A stretch of 64,000 nucleotides of DNA, from contig NZ_JADILK010000007.1 in NCBI RefSeq assembly GCF_017355165.1, forward strand, positions 118,085-182,084, read 5' to 3'. The translations under genes and the position numbers were made by a program. The stretch is from Bacillus sp. SD075. GTDB taxonomy: Bacteria; Bacillota; Bacilli; Bacillales; DSM-1321. The notes under the pieces were generated by a model. The model saw only the letters and a list, made by a program, of their open reading frames with translations, was not told the DNA's origin and did no database searches. The first letter of the stretch is position 1. The number at the start of each line of letters is the position of its first letter. Shown here piece after piece: positions 18,131 through 27,144 of this stretch.

Positions 18131-19720
18131 ATGTTTTCCCCATTAACCCCAATGGATTGGAAGCGCAGGGCCGTAAAATATTATCCTCAGAAAGTCGCAG
18201 TCATCGATGAAGAGAAAGAGTTTACATACAAGGAATTCGGGCAGCGGGCCGATCAACTTTCCAAAGCACTTTATTCTTCGGGAATTGAAAAAGGTGACCA
18301 TATTGCAGTAATGTTGCCCAATACGCATTATATGTTGGAATGTTTTTATGGCATTTGTCAAATGGGAGCGGTAATGGTTCCTTTGAATTATAGGCTTGCT
18401 GCAGAGGATTTGGAATATATCATCAAACATAGCGATTCAAAAATGTTGATAGTCGATGAAGAATTCACCGCTCCGATCGAAAAGATCATTACTAGACTTT
18501 CATTGGAAAAAATCATTATCGTGCCTGTTGAAGGACATGAAACCACTTTACCTGGAATAGACTATGAGAATTTCATTTTGCATGCAATTGATATAGGGTT
18601 GCCAGAGGTTACAATCGATGAAAATCAACTTTTGACTATAAATTATACGAGTGGAACGACTTCAAAACCAAAAGGGGTAATGTTAACCCATCGCGGGAAT
18701 TACATGAACGCCGCTAATTTCATTTATCACCTTGGAGTGAAGCATGACGATGTATACTTACATACCCTGCCAATGTTTCACGCGAATGGCTGGGGAGGTG
18801 TATGGTCGGTGACGGCTACTGGCGGGACTCATGTATGTTTAAGGAAAATTGATCCCCCTCATATCCTCAAATTATTCGCCCGTCATAATATTACCTTGTT
18901 ATGTGGGGCACCAACTGTCGTCAATATGCTAGTGAATGATTCTAAAGCAAAGGAAACAAATATCAAAGTCCGCCCTAGGATGGCGACAGCAGGTGCTCCT
19001 CCAGCAGCAGCGCTTATACAAAAGGCCCAAGAAATCCTTGGTTTGAATATGATTCACGTATATGGATTAACAGAAACTTCCCCTTTCATCCTCTATAACG
19101 AGTGGAAGGATGAGTTTGAAGCTAAATCGGGGGACGAACAAGCAATAATAAAGGCTAGACAAGGTATTGAATTGGTTTTCAATGGGGAAACGATGGTAGT
19201 CAATCAAGATGGGAAAGCAGTCGCTTGGGATGGAAAGGAATTAGGCGAAATCATTACTCGCGGCAATGTTGTAATGGAAGGATATTATAGGGATCCGGAA
19301 AAGACGGCCGAAGCAATCAAGGATGGCTGGTTTCATACTGGGGATCTGGCAGTGACCTACCCTGATGGATATATTGAAATACAGGACAGGGCTAAGGATT
19401 TAATCATTTCCGGGGGAGAAAATATTTCCTCAACAGAGGTGGAAGGGGTATTGTATAAACATCCAGATGTTTTGGAGGCGGCGGTCATTGCCATCCCAGA
19501 CGATAAATGGGGAGAAACGCCTAAGGCAATCATTGTCCTGCACCCCAATGCGGAAGTGACAGAAAATGAGATCATCACCTTTTGCCGCTCAAAAATGGCC
19601 CATTTTAAAGCACCGACAAAAGTTGAATTCGTAGAGTTTTTACCGAAAACGGCAACAGGTAAGCTACAAAAATACCGTTTGAGGGAACTCCATTGGAAAG
19701 GATCGAAAAAGGTAAATTAA
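18131..19720 (+). CDS. AMP-forming fatty acyl-CoA synthetase
   Basis: An ATP-dependent acyl-CoA ligase of the ANL superfamily, about 529 residues. The P-loop-like motif YTSGTTSKPKGVMLTHR (about 175-191) is present, then the adenylate motif YGLTET, the hinge region GWFHTGDL with the following RAKDLI, and the catalytic lysine near the end in TATGKLQK. The start is ATG 18131, nine bases after AAGGAG (18116-18121); upstream ATGs at 18068 and 18122 lack spacing. Medium or long-chain acids are likely, but chain length is not readable. It is monocistronic. Confidence 0.88.
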   Translation: MFSPLTPMDWKRRAVKYYPQKVAVIDEEKEFTYKEFGQRADQLSKALYSSGIEKGDHIAVMLPNTHYMLECFYGICQMGAVMVPLNYRLAAEDLEYIIKHSDSKMLIVDEEFTAPIEKIITRLSLEKIIIVPVEGHETTLPGIDYENFILHAIDIGLPEVTIDENQLLTINYTSGTTSKPKGVMLTHRGNYMNAANFIYHLGVKHDDVYLHTLPMFHANGWGGVWSVTATGGTHVCLRKIDPPHILKLFARHNITLLCGAPTVVNMLVNDSKAKETNIKVRPRMATAGAPPAAALIQKAQEILGLNMIHVYGLTETSPFILYNEWKDEFEAKSGDEQAIIKARQGIELVFNGETMVVNQDGKAVAWDGKELGEIITRGNVVMEGYYRDPEKTAEAIKDGWFHTGDLAVTYPDGYIEIQDRAKDLIISGGENISSTEVEGVLYKHPDVLEAAVIAIPDDKWGETPKAIIVLHPNAEVTENEIITFCRSKMAHFKAPTKVEFVEFLPKTATGKLQKYRLRELHWKGSKKVN

Positions 19721-19780
19721 TAGGAACGCGACATATATTACGGGTTTGCTATAAAAAGTTAAAAGAAAAGTACGGCAAAT

Positions 19781-19827
19781 AAAAAACCAAGAATGCTGAT
19801 TTAAAGCATTCTTGGTTTTTTTATTTT
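19781..19827 (+). terminator. Rho-independent terminator after the acyl-CoA synthetase gene
   Basis: AAAAACCAAGAATGCT (19782-19797) pairs perfectly with AGCATTCTTGGTTTTT (19805-19820) around a 7-base loop and runs into more Ts. Confidence 0.95.
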
Positions 19828-20234
19828 GGAAAGCACCATTTCCTCTGTAGTACTAGGAATCAGGTCGACTAATTGACGCGATGTTTTTTTCTTTTTTTGG
19901 AATATGTTGTACATAGAAAATAAATTCCGATCAGCCATTATCACTGAAAACATCTTTAAAATAAAACCTAGAGATATAGAAATAAGTACAATTATCATCT
20001 ATTAATTTGATTTAAATAATGGGATTAATGGTTAAATAAAAAGAAAAAAAGGATCTAAATTAAACTTTAAAAGCATTATTTCTGTAGAGACTTACATCAA
20101 TGGTTAGTTTAAGAATAGCCGAGTGAAATTCTAAAAAATCTAAATGAGCTTACGCTATGGAAGATTTAAATAAGCACATAGAAAAATAAATAAGCAATGG
20201 TCCATTAAAAATTCCGTAAATTTAAATCAAACAT
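19828..20234. other. AT-rich gene-free stretch
   Basis: About 400 bases of AT-rich sequence. The only longer frame is a 65-codon minus-strand one beginning at 19998, which has no ribosome binding site and overlaps a terminator, so I do not call a gene here. Confidence 0.5.
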
Positions 20235-20275
20235 TATAACGTTATATTGATTAGTTCGACAAAATATGATAATCT
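20235..20275 (+). promoter_or_regulatory. Palindrome and weak promoter ahead of the amino-sugar acid operon
   Basis: TATAACGTTATA (20235-20246) is a perfect 12-bp palindrome immediately followed by a -35-like TTGATT (20247-20252). A -10-like GATAAT at 20268-20273 is 15 bases further on. The palindrome is a candidate operator for the operon's GntR regulator. Both elements are weak by themselves. Confidence 0.35.
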
Positions 20276-20374
20276 ATTTTTGTAAAGAGAAATGAAATGA
20301 ATTCTCACACAATTCAGTGTAACCGTATACAAAGCACTTGCAATCGATAGGATGTACCGAAAAGGATGAGGGAA

Positions 20375-21478
20375 ATGACAGATACGTTAGTTCTTAAGAA
20401 TGTAAAGGTGTTAGAGGGGAATGCAGTGGATATCATACTGGAAAATGGGATGATTAAAGAAATCGCACTTCCCGGAACTGCAACAGGAGATAAGATAATA
20501 GATTATGATCAAAAAGTTTTTGTTTCCAGCGGATGGATTGATATGCATGTACATGCTTTCCCGGAATTCGATCCTTATGGTGATGAGGTTGACGAGATTG
20601 GATATAAAACTGGTGTAACGACGGTCATTGATGCGGGAAGCACGGGGGCAGATAGGATATCTGATCTGGTTAGCAGTTGTGAAAATTCCAAAACGAATGT
20701 TTTCGCCTTTCTGAATATTTCGCGGATTGGATTGAAAAGGATTGATGAGTTATCGGATATTTCATGGCTGGACGAAGGTGAATTAAGAAAGGCAATTTCC
20801 AAATACGGAGATTTTATCGTTGGACTTAAAGCAAGAATTAGTAAAAGTGTGGTTGGTCCAAATGGTGTCGAGCCATTAAAAATCGCTAGGAAGTTCTCGG
20901 ATGAAACTGGTTTACCGTTAATGGTCCATATCGGTTCAGGGCCGCCTGATATTAAGGAAGTCCTTGATTTACTTGAGGAAAAGGATATTATTACACATTT
21001 CTTAAATGGTAAAGCGAATAATTTATTTGATGTAAGAGAAGAGCCATTGCCTAAGTTATGTAAGGCGATTGAACGTGGTGTTCATTTGGATGTGGGCCAT
21101 GGAACGGCAAGCTTTTCTTTTAAAACAGCAGAAATGGCGAAAAAGTGGGGAATTCGCTTCAATACGATCAGTACGGATATATATCGTAAAAACAGAGAGA
21201 ATGGGCCAGTTTTTAATATGGCAAATGTGCTTACAAAATTTTTGTACCTCGGTTATCCATTAAAAGAAGTAATAGATGCCGTTACTGTCAATGCAGCAGC
21301 TTGGTTGAATAAACCAGAGCTAGGTAGGATTTCAGCTGGGGATATTGCGAACTTAACCTTATTTTCGGTTGAGAATGAGCAGACCCTTTTATTGGATTCC
21401 GATGGTGAAAAAAGGATGGCAGAAAAAAGTGTTGTTGTTAAAGGAGTGGTTATAAATGGAGAATTCATTGAATGCTAA
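20375..21478 (+). CDS. Amidohydrolase/deacetylase family metallohydrolase (EF_0837-like)
   Basis: A cytoplasmic amidohydrolase-superfamily enzyme of about 367 residues. The metal-ligand pattern is complete: DMHVHAF, a lysine in GLKARI that may be carbamylated, HIGSGP, HLDVGHGTASF, and the late aspartate in STDIYR. In enterococci and Aeromonas this family sits next to the same PLP enzyme and aldolase as here. I infer removal of an N-acyl group or opening of a lactam on an amino-sugar acid. ATG 20375 has AAAAGGA well spaced; ATG 20366 does not. Confidence 0.82.
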   Translation: MTDTLVLKNVKVLEGNAVDIILENGMIKEIALPGTATGDKIIDYDQKVFVSSGWIDMHVHAFPEFDPYGDEVDEIGYKTGVTTVIDAGSTGADRISDLVSSCENSKTNVFAFLNISRIGLKRIDELSDISWLDEGELRKAISKYGDFIVGLKARISKSVVGPNGVEPLKIARKFSDETGLPLMVHIGSGPPDIKEVLDLLEEKDIITHFLNGKANNLFDVREEPLPKLCKAIERGVHLDVGHGTASFSFKTAEMAKKWGIRFNTISTDIYRKNRENGPVFNMANVLTKFLYLGYPLKEVIDAVTVNAAAWLNKPELGRISAGDIANLTLFSVENEQTLLLDSDGEKRMAEKSVVVKGVVINGEFIEC

Positions 21479-22565
21479 ATACGGTTTGAAAAGAGTCATC
21501 AATGCAAGTGGAAGAATGAGCATATTAGGGGTTTCTGCCCCTACTGACACAGTGATGGATGCGATGAAAAAAGGTGGGCAAAATTATGTGGAAATTTCTG
21601 ATTTAGTCGATAAGTCAGGACAGCATATAGCAAATTTGCTTCATTCTGAAGCAGCGGTCGTCGTTAACTCAGCATCAAGCGGAATTGCGCTTTCAGTAGC
21701 GGCAATCGTTACTGAAGGAAACAGAAGGAAAAGCGAAAGGCTTCATCAAGACCGCATTCAAAAGAATGAAATCATCATGTTTAAAGGTCATAACGTTCAG
21801 TACGGTGCCCCGGTTGAAACCATGATTTTCCTTGGTGGCGGAAAATTGGTTGAAGTTGGATATGCAAACGAAGGGAAGGCGGAACATATTGCGGATGCCA
21901 TAAATGAAAATACTTCTGCCATTTTATATGTGAAATCGCATCATGCTGTTCAGAAAAATATGATATCGGTCGAAGAAGCATGGGAAGTGGCCAAATCGAA
22001 TAATATCCCTCTGATTGTCGACGCAGCAGCGGAGGAGGATTTGGGGAAATATGTACATTATTCTGACCTAGCGATATATAGTGGATCAAAAGCCATTGAA
22101 GGACCCACATCCGGTATCGTTGCTGGCAGAAAAAAATATATCGAATGGTTAAAGGTTCAATTTCACTGTATCGGAAGGAGCATGAAGGTCGGTAAGGAAA
22201 CTACCTTTGGGCTGCTTCAGGCATTGGATGAATATTTTGTCAAGAGGGATAACAGCGAAAAAGAAAAAGCTAGTTTACAAGTCCTCACATCACTTGACTC
22301 CATTAATGGCGTAAAAGTAACGATAGTCCAGGATGAAGCCGGTCGTGCCATATATAGAGCACGTATTTCCATTGATCCTTTGATAACGGAAACAACGGCG
22401 AAAGATGTGAACGAGCAGCTTAGAAATGGGGATATTGCCATTTATACTCGTGATTATGGGATACGGCAAGGCTTTTTCGATATAGATCCACGCCCATTGC
22501 AAGGTGATGATATAAATGTCATTGAAGCTCAATTAAGAACCATATTAGGAGGAAAAAAAGGATGA
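21456..22565 (+). CDS. PLP-dependent SelA-related enzyme, DgaE (D-glucosaminate-6-phosphate ammonia-lyase)-like
   Basis: 369 residues of the SelA-related aminotransferase-fold family. The likely PLP lysine is in YSGSKAIEGPTSG (about residue 212), preceded by the cofactor aspartate in PLIVDAAAEED. The Salmonella homologue DgaE eliminates ammonia from D-glucosaminate-6-phosphate to give 2-keto-3-deoxygluconate-6-phosphate. The start overlaps the previous gene by 23 bp with AAGGAG upstream, and the end overlaps the aldolase gene (ATGA). The substrate phosphorylation state is uncertain. Confidence 0.8.
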   Translation: MENSLNAKYGLKRVINASGRMSILGVSAPTDTVMDAMKKGGQNYVEISDLVDKSGQHIANLLHSEAAVVVNSASSGIALSVAAIVTEGNRRKSERLHQDRIQKNEIIMFKGHNVQYGAPVETMIFLGGGKLVEVGYANEGKAEHIADAINENTSAILYVKSHHAVQKNMISVEEAWEVAKSNNIPLIVDAAAEEDLGKYVHYSDLAIYSGSKAIEGPTSGIVAGRKKYIEWLKVQFHCIGRSMKVGKETTFGLLQALDEYFVKRDNSEKEKASLQVLTSLDSINGVKVTIVQDEAGRAIYRARISIDPLITETTAKDVNEQLRNGDIAIYTRDYGIRQGFFDIDPRPLQGDDINVIEAQLRTILGGKKG

Positions 22566-23317
22566 CAAACATAAACAAACGGTTATTGCATGATTGTGTA
22601 GCCTTAAATGTACTTGCAAATAGTGTAGAAAATGCAGTGGAAGTCTTTGAAGCAGCGGAAGGACATGTATTGGTGGGTGTACTCTCAAAGGATTATCCAA
22701 CTGTGGAAGCTGGTGTAACAGCAATGAAAGAATACGGTGAAGCCATTGATGAGGCCGTTTCAATAGGATTGGGCGCGGGCGATAATAGACAGGCAGCAGT
22801 TGTCACAGAAATAGCAAAATACTATCCAGGCAGTCATATCAACCAGGTTTTTCCGGCTGTTGGTGCTACGAGGGCCAATTTAGGTGAGAAGGATAGCTGG
22901 ATAAATTCACTTGTTTCTCCATCTGGGAAAGTCGGTTATGTGAATATCTCCACTGGTCCAGTAAGTGCAGGCGCAAGTGAAACTGCCATTGTGCCTATCA
23001 AAGCAGCCATTGCGCTGGTTCGCGATATGGGAGGAAATGCATTGAAATACTTTCCGATGAAAGGCCTAAAGCATGAAGAAGAATATCGTGCTGTGGCAAA
23101 AGCTTGTGGTGAAGAGGGATTTGCTTTGGAACCAACAGGTGGAATCGATTTAGATAATTTCGAGACCATACTAGAAATAGCATTAGAAGCAAAAGTGCCT
23201 AAAGTCATTCCCCATGTTTATTCTTCCATCATTGATGAAGAGACTGGAAAAACGAATGGGGAGGATGTCCGGAAATTATTAGCCTTAACAAAAAAATTGG
23301 TTGAAAAATATGCCTAA
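22562..23317 (+). CDS. KDGP aldolase family protein, DgaF-like
   Basis: 251 residues of the DgaF/EF_0839 family, a TIM-barrel aldolase thought to split 2-keto-3-deoxygluconate-6-phosphate into pyruvate and glyceraldehyde-3-phosphate. Characteristic segments are VLVGVLSKDYPTVEAG, SIGLGAGDNRQ, INQVFPAVGATRA and KYFPMKGLKHEEEY; the last probably bears the Schiff-base lysine. It overlaps the PLP enzyme gene by 4 bp and the kinase by 8 bp, so the three are translated together. Confidence 0.85.
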   Translation: MTNINKRLLHDCVALNVLANSVENAVEVFEAAEGHVLVGVLSKDYPTVEAGVTAMKEYGEAIDEAVSIGLGAGDNRQAAVVTEIAKYYPGSHINQVFPAVGATRANLGEKDSWINSLVSPSGKVGYVNISTGPVSAGASETAIVPIKAAIALVRDMGGNALKYFPMKGLKHEEEYRAVAKACGEEGFALEPTGGIDLDNFETILEIALEAKVPKVIPHVYSSIIDEETGKTNGEDVRKLLALTKKLVEKYA

Positions 23318-24323
23318 AAGGATTGTGGCATTCGGGGAAGTAATGATGCGTTTGCAGGTACCAGGGTATGAATTGCTATCCCAGGCCAACACTCTGCAAT
23401 ACTCCTTTTCAGGCACGGGGGTAAACGTTGCTTCTGCGATGACAAAGTTAGGACATGATGGGTATCTTGTGACAAAGCTACCGGATAACCCGCTTGGGGA
23501 TTCTGCGATTTCATCTTTGCAGCGATTAGGGATTGGAAGGAACTTCATCTCTAGGGGTGGCAAATACATGGGGATGTACTTTTTGGAAAATGGTTTTGGA
23601 CAGCGGGCGAGCCGTGTCACATATTCCAATCGACTGGAAAGCAGTTTTAATACAGCCTCCTTATCCGATTATGATCTGGATATGATTTCGGAAAGTGCGG
23701 ATATCATCCACTTTTGCGGAATCACGCTTGCAATGGCGGAAAATGTCCGGGAAAGTATGAAGATCCTGGCTAGAAAGGTCAAAGAAAAAGGCGGTACAGT
23801 CTGTTTCGATTGCAATTACCGCCCCTCTTTATGGGAGGGAGGTTACGCTGACGCAAAGCCTCATTATGAAGAAATGCTTTCTTTGGCTGATATCGTCATG
23901 ATGAATGAGAAAGATGCCCTATATATTTTAGGTATGGAGTCAGAAGGCTCCACAAGGGAAAAGCAGCTTATTGAATTGATCCCTGAAGTGGCCAGGATAT
24001 TCAATATTCAATCAATAGCAGGCACACATCGTTCAATCAAAAGTGATAATAGCCATACGTTGAGGGGGTATATGTACAAGGAAGAAACATTTTACTTTTC
24101 CGATATTCTATCTTTTTCCGTATATGATAGAATAGGTTCAGGCGATGCGTATACCAGCGGAATCTTACATGGTGAATTACGTGGATATCCTCCTGAAAAG
24201 ACAGTTCGGTTTGCGGCTGTATCAGGAATGCTTGCATGTACTGTCGTTGGAGATACTCCTTTGTCAACCGAAAAGGAGATACTTTCGGCAATGGAAGGTA
24301 AAATGGAAGATATTAAGAGATAA
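23310..24323 (+). CDS. PfkB family sugar kinase, 2-dehydro-3-deoxygluconokinase-like
   Basis: A 337-residue ribokinase-fold enzyme. The N-terminal motif is AFGEVMMRL, the mid motif DCNYRPSLW is typical of KDG kinases, and the catalytic PfkB signature is DRIGSGDAYTSGIL, with Asp as the base. It probably phosphorylates KDG made by the ammonia-lyase so that the aldolase can act on it, or else the amino-sugar acid itself. The start is ATG 23310, overlapping the aldolase end; the ribosome binding site is weak, consistent with coupling. Confidence 0.85.
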   Translation: MPKRIVAFGEVMMRLQVPGYELLSQANTLQYSFSGTGVNVASAMTKLGHDGYLVTKLPDNPLGDSAISSLQRLGIGRNFISRGGKYMGMYFLENGFGQRASRVTYSNRLESSFNTASLSDYDLDMISESADIIHFCGITLAMAENVRESMKILARKVKEKGGTVCFDCNYRPSLWEGGYADAKPHYEEMLSLADIVMMNEKDALYILGMESEGSTREKQLIELIPEVARIFNIQSIAGTHRSIKSDNSHTLRGYMYKEETFYFSDILSFSVYDRIGSGDAYTSGILHGELRGYPPEKTVRFAAVSGMLACTVVGDTPLSTEKEILSAMEGKMEDIKR

Positions 24324-24340
24324 AAGGCAGGAGATTAGGA

Positions 24341-25063
24341 ATGAATGTGAACAGAAAAAATGGACCGATGTATTTACAGATAAAAGAAATATTAAAGGAT
24401 CGTATTTTACATGGGGTTTATGCCATCGACACAAACATTCCCTCTGAGCCTCTTTTGGAAGAAGAATTTAACGTAAGTAAGGTCACTGTCCGTAATGCCA
24501 TCAAAGAACTTGTGCAAGAGGGGTATGTTGAAAAGAAAAGCGGCAAAGGCACTAGAGTCATTGCTAATGGTTCGATTGTCAAACTTTCCAAAGGAAAGCG
24601 TTTCACAGAGCTGTTGGTGGAGGAAGGGCACTCCATATTAAAGAAGGTGTTAAACATAAGTCAAGTTGACCTTTCTTCAGATCCTAACCTGCAATCTTTA
24701 TTTGGTGACCATTGCATAAGTATCGAACGGATATATTTACTGGACAATGAACCTTATATTTACTTTACACATTATGTATCACTTGATTTAAGCCAAGAAG
24801 AGATAAAAGAGGTCCAAATCAATTCATTGTATCGCTTTTTGGAAGGTCAAAACCTTAAACTTGAAACATTCAGAGATGAGTTTGCCGTCGCTATCGCTCC
24901 GGATCACATTTGCGAAACACTGAAAATCGAAAACAATAGTCCTGTACTAAAAAGAATTCGGATTTCCAGTGATGGGGACGGAAATGTTATGGAATACAGT
25001 GAAGGGTATTACAATACGGCTAAGCAGAACTACATTGTGACATATAACGAGCCGGTACAATAA
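24341..25063 (+). CDS. GntR/HutC family transcriptional regulator
   Basis: 240 residues. The N-terminal GntR winged helix is at about 1-75, with SEPLLEEEFNVSKVTVRNAIKELV. The C-terminal UTRA effector domain is at about 90-235, with CISIERIYLLDNEPYIYFTHYVS-type sequence. It lies between the kinase and permease genes, so it most likely controls this operon in response to the amino-sugar acid or a phosphorylated intermediate. The palindrome at 20235-20246 is a candidate binding site. Confidence 0.88.
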   Translation: MNVNRKNGPMYLQIKEILKDRILHGVYAIDTNIPSEPLLEEEFNVSKVTVRNAIKELVQEGYVEKKSGKGTRVIANGSIVKLSKGKRFTELLVEEGHSILKKVLNISQVDLSSDPNLQSLFGDHCISIERIYLLDNEPYIYFTHYVSLDLSQEEIKEVQINSLYRFLEGQNLKLETFRDEFAVAIAPDHICETLKIENNSPVLKRIRISSDGDGNVMEYSEGYYNTAKQNYIVTYNEPVQ

Positions 25064-25086
25064 TCCCATTTATTGTATTGGTTTGA

Positions 25087-25101
25087 TTGTAAGCGATTTC
25101 T
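25087..25101 (+). promoter_or_regulatory. cre site (CcpA operator) upstream of gntP-like gene
   Basis: TTGTAAGCGATTTCT matches the WTGNAANCGNWNNCW consensus throughout. It lies 19 bases before the permease start, inside the 56-bp gap after the GntR gene. Bound CcpA could block transcription into the permease gene specifically. Confidence 0.6.
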
Positions 25102-25119
25102 TAGGGATGGGGAGAATAT

Positions 25120-26445
25120 ATGGAGCTGTATTTATTAGGAATCACGCTGATAGCAATCGTAATTGTTATTTTGGGGGTATCATGGTGGAAATGGCATGCA
25201 TTCATTAGCTTGACTGTAGCCAGTTTATTTTTAGCGGTTTTTTCTGGACTGCCGATGGATAAGATTGTTGGAGCTTATGAAACGGGCGTCGGGGCGGTCC
25301 TTGGTCACCTTATTGGAATATTGGCCTTGGGGACTATCTTAGGAAAGATGATGTCCGACTCTGGAGCCGGTATGCAGGTTGCTGACTTTTTCATTAATAA
25401 ATTCGGTGTGAAGAATCTGCCATGGGCCATGCTTTTATCTGGTTTCATCATCGGCATTCCGGTATTTTTCGAGGTTGGTTTAGTAATATTGCTGCCTTTG
25501 GTCATTTCCATTCGGAAGTCAACCAAAGTGAACATCTTATTGATTGGTATTCCAGTACTTGCTGGTTTATCGATCGTACATGGGCTGGTACCTCCGCATC
25601 CGGGTGCTATGACAGCTATTGGAATCTATAATGCTAACATGGGGCAAGTACTTCTGTACTCATTGATCATCGCATTCCCGACTGCTGTAATTGCGGGACC
25701 TCTATTCGCAAAATGGATTCATAAACGGGTTATTCCTGTTGGAGAACCGGAATTGATCAGGGTGGAAACAAAGTCAAGTGGATTACCGGGCACTGGAGTT
25801 TCGTTCTTCATCATCCTTTTACCTGTATTATTGATGGTTTTAACTGTAGTGGCTCCTTATCTGCCGTTACCCGGTTCCATTGAAAAATTCTTATTGTTTA
25901 TCGGGAGTCCAGTGATCGCCCTATTAATCTCCTGCTTTGCAGCTTACTATTTCTTAGGCTACAGACAGGGAATGGACAAATCACTAATTAAAAAATTGAC
26001 GGAAGAATGCTTATTGCCATTAGCTTCCATAATCCTTATTATCGGTGCTGGCGGAGGGTTCAAGCAAATTTTAATTGATAGTGGCGTAGGGACTGCCATT
26101 GCTTCCATGTCTGAAGAAATTTCTTTATCCCCGATCGTCCTTGCATTTCTTGTGGCCGGATTGATTCGGGTTGCCACAGGTTCTGCAACCGTCGCTTTGA
26201 CCACGGCAGCAGGGATCGTTTCACCTGTCGTTGCCAATATGACGGGGGTTAATATAGAATTGCTTGTTATTGCTACGGGCGCAGGCTCACTTATGTTTTC
26301 CCATGTTAATGACGCCGGTTTCTGGTTAGTAAAGGAATATATGGGATTAACCGTTAAAGAAACATTCAAAACATGGACAGTCATGGAAACCTTACTTTCC
26401 TTCGTGGCATTCGGTTTGGTTTTAATTTTTGATATATTCATTTAG
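25120..26445 (+). CDS. GntP family permease (gluconate:H+ symporter-like)
   Basis: 441 residues with 12 or more hydrophobic spans. GntP-family segments are MSDSGAGMQVADFF, PVFFEVGLVILLPL, HGLVPPHPGAM, ATGSATVALTTAAG and FSHVNDAGFWLVKEY. The family imports sugar acids with protons. Here it should bring in the substrate of the preceding operon unphosphorylated, which differs from the PTS-coupled dga operon of Salmonella. The gene is followed by a strong terminator. Confidence 0.9.
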   Translation: MELYLLGITLIAIVIVILGVSWWKWHAFISLTVASLFLAVFSGLPMDKIVGAYETGVGAVLGHLIGILALGTILGKMMSDSGAGMQVADFFINKFGVKNLPWAMLLSGFIIGIPVFFEVGLVILLPLVISIRKSTKVNILLIGIPVLAGLSIVHGLVPPHPGAMTAIGIYNANMGQVLLYSLIIAFPTAVIAGPLFAKWIHKRVIPVGEPELIRVETKSSGLPGTGVSFFIILLPVLLMVLTVVAPYLPLPGSIEKFLLFIGSPVIALLISCFAAYYFLGYRQGMDKSLIKKLTEECLLPLASIILIIGAGGGFKQILIDSGVGTAIASMSEEISLSPIVLAFLVAGLIRVATGSATVALTTAAGIVSPVVANMTGVNIELLVIATGAGSLMFSHVNDAGFWLVKEYMGLTVKETFKTWTVMETLLSFVAFGLVLIFDIFI

Positions 26446-26475
26446 GAGATAAAGGGTCTGAATAAGTCGTATTTA

Positions 26476-26520
26476 CCTCCGTGATCTGTCTTGGGGTGAC
26501 AGATCACGGAGGCTTTTATT
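26476..26520 (+). terminator. Rho-independent terminator after the GntP permease
   Basis: CCTCCGTGATCTGTC (26476-26490) pairs perfectly with GACAGATCACGGAGG (26498-26512), followed by CTTTTATTATTC. Confidence 0.95.
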
Positions 26521-26638
26521 ATTCTTACTAAATAAATAACCGGATTTACTCTAAAAAAAAGATAGGTCGATTGCGGGAAATCAGAAACAAGATTCATTTT
26601 TGATTGGAAGTTGTTTGAATAGTGACAAGGGTGTAGTT

Positions 26639-26821
26639 TCATCCAGAAGACGTTTGCTTTGCTCCTCGAAGATATAAGTCTTGACAGAGACTCTTATATT
26701 GAAAGATCGACAGCTTTCCGTTTACATATTCATTCTGAATATAATCCAACAATTCATTGGCATGGTTAGGCTTTTGACGTTTTTCCTGAATATAATGGAG
26801 GATTAAAACTTCTATAATCAC
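26639..26821 (-). CDS. Small YppF-like protein
   Basis: A 60-residue frame starting at GTG 26821 with AAGGTGAG a few bases upstream on the minus strand. The segment ANELLDYIQNEYVNGKLS and then YKSLCQDLYLRGAKQ resembles the YppF-like small proteins of Bacillus, whose function is unknown. Charged and apparently soluble. The identification is from memory of the pattern, so the gene call is firmer than the name. Confidence 0.55.
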   Translation of the reverse strand: MIIEVLILHYIQEKRQKPNHANELLDYIQNEYVNGKLSIFQYKSLCQDLYLRGAKQTSSG

Positions 26822-27061
26822 ACACTCACCTTACTTGACAAGTATTTTTTTCCATTAACAATATAACATGGGTATTCAATAAAATATCATTTTTTGAATA
26901 TTTTAACTATCGACATATTTATACAAATAAAGGAATGATTCGGGCTAGAACTGGAGAAATGACAAAATATTATCGGGATAGGCAAAAAAAGAGCGGAACA
27001 TTCTGGTTTGGACTCTTTCTAACTCCTATTCTACCGTTTTGCTTTTAAGTAGGCTCAAGAC
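26822..27061. other. AT-rich gene-free stretch
   Basis: About 240 bases without a credible frame. It should contain the promoter of the small minus-strand gene, but I see no clear -35/-10 pair. Confidence 0.4.
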
Positions 27062-27085
27062 AAAAACCCTTGAAATTCAAGGGTT
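27062..27085 (-). terminator. Rho-independent terminator of the minus-strand MFS gene
   Basis: AACCCTTGAA and TTCAAGGGTT form a near-continuous palindrome at 27065-27085. On the minus strand it is followed by TTTTG. It lies about 60 bases beyond the stop of the gene at 27145. Confidence 0.75.
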
Positions 27086-27144
27086 GGATAGTTCATCAAA
27101 GTGATAAAAAAAGGTTGGTCCAGATTTTACAAAGGGCTTCAGCT

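Noticed and set aside
19801..19998. 65-codon minus-strand frame (MIIVLISISLGF...)
   Set aside because: No ribosome binding site before the start, it overlaps the acyl-CoA synthetase terminator, and it has no recognisable family.
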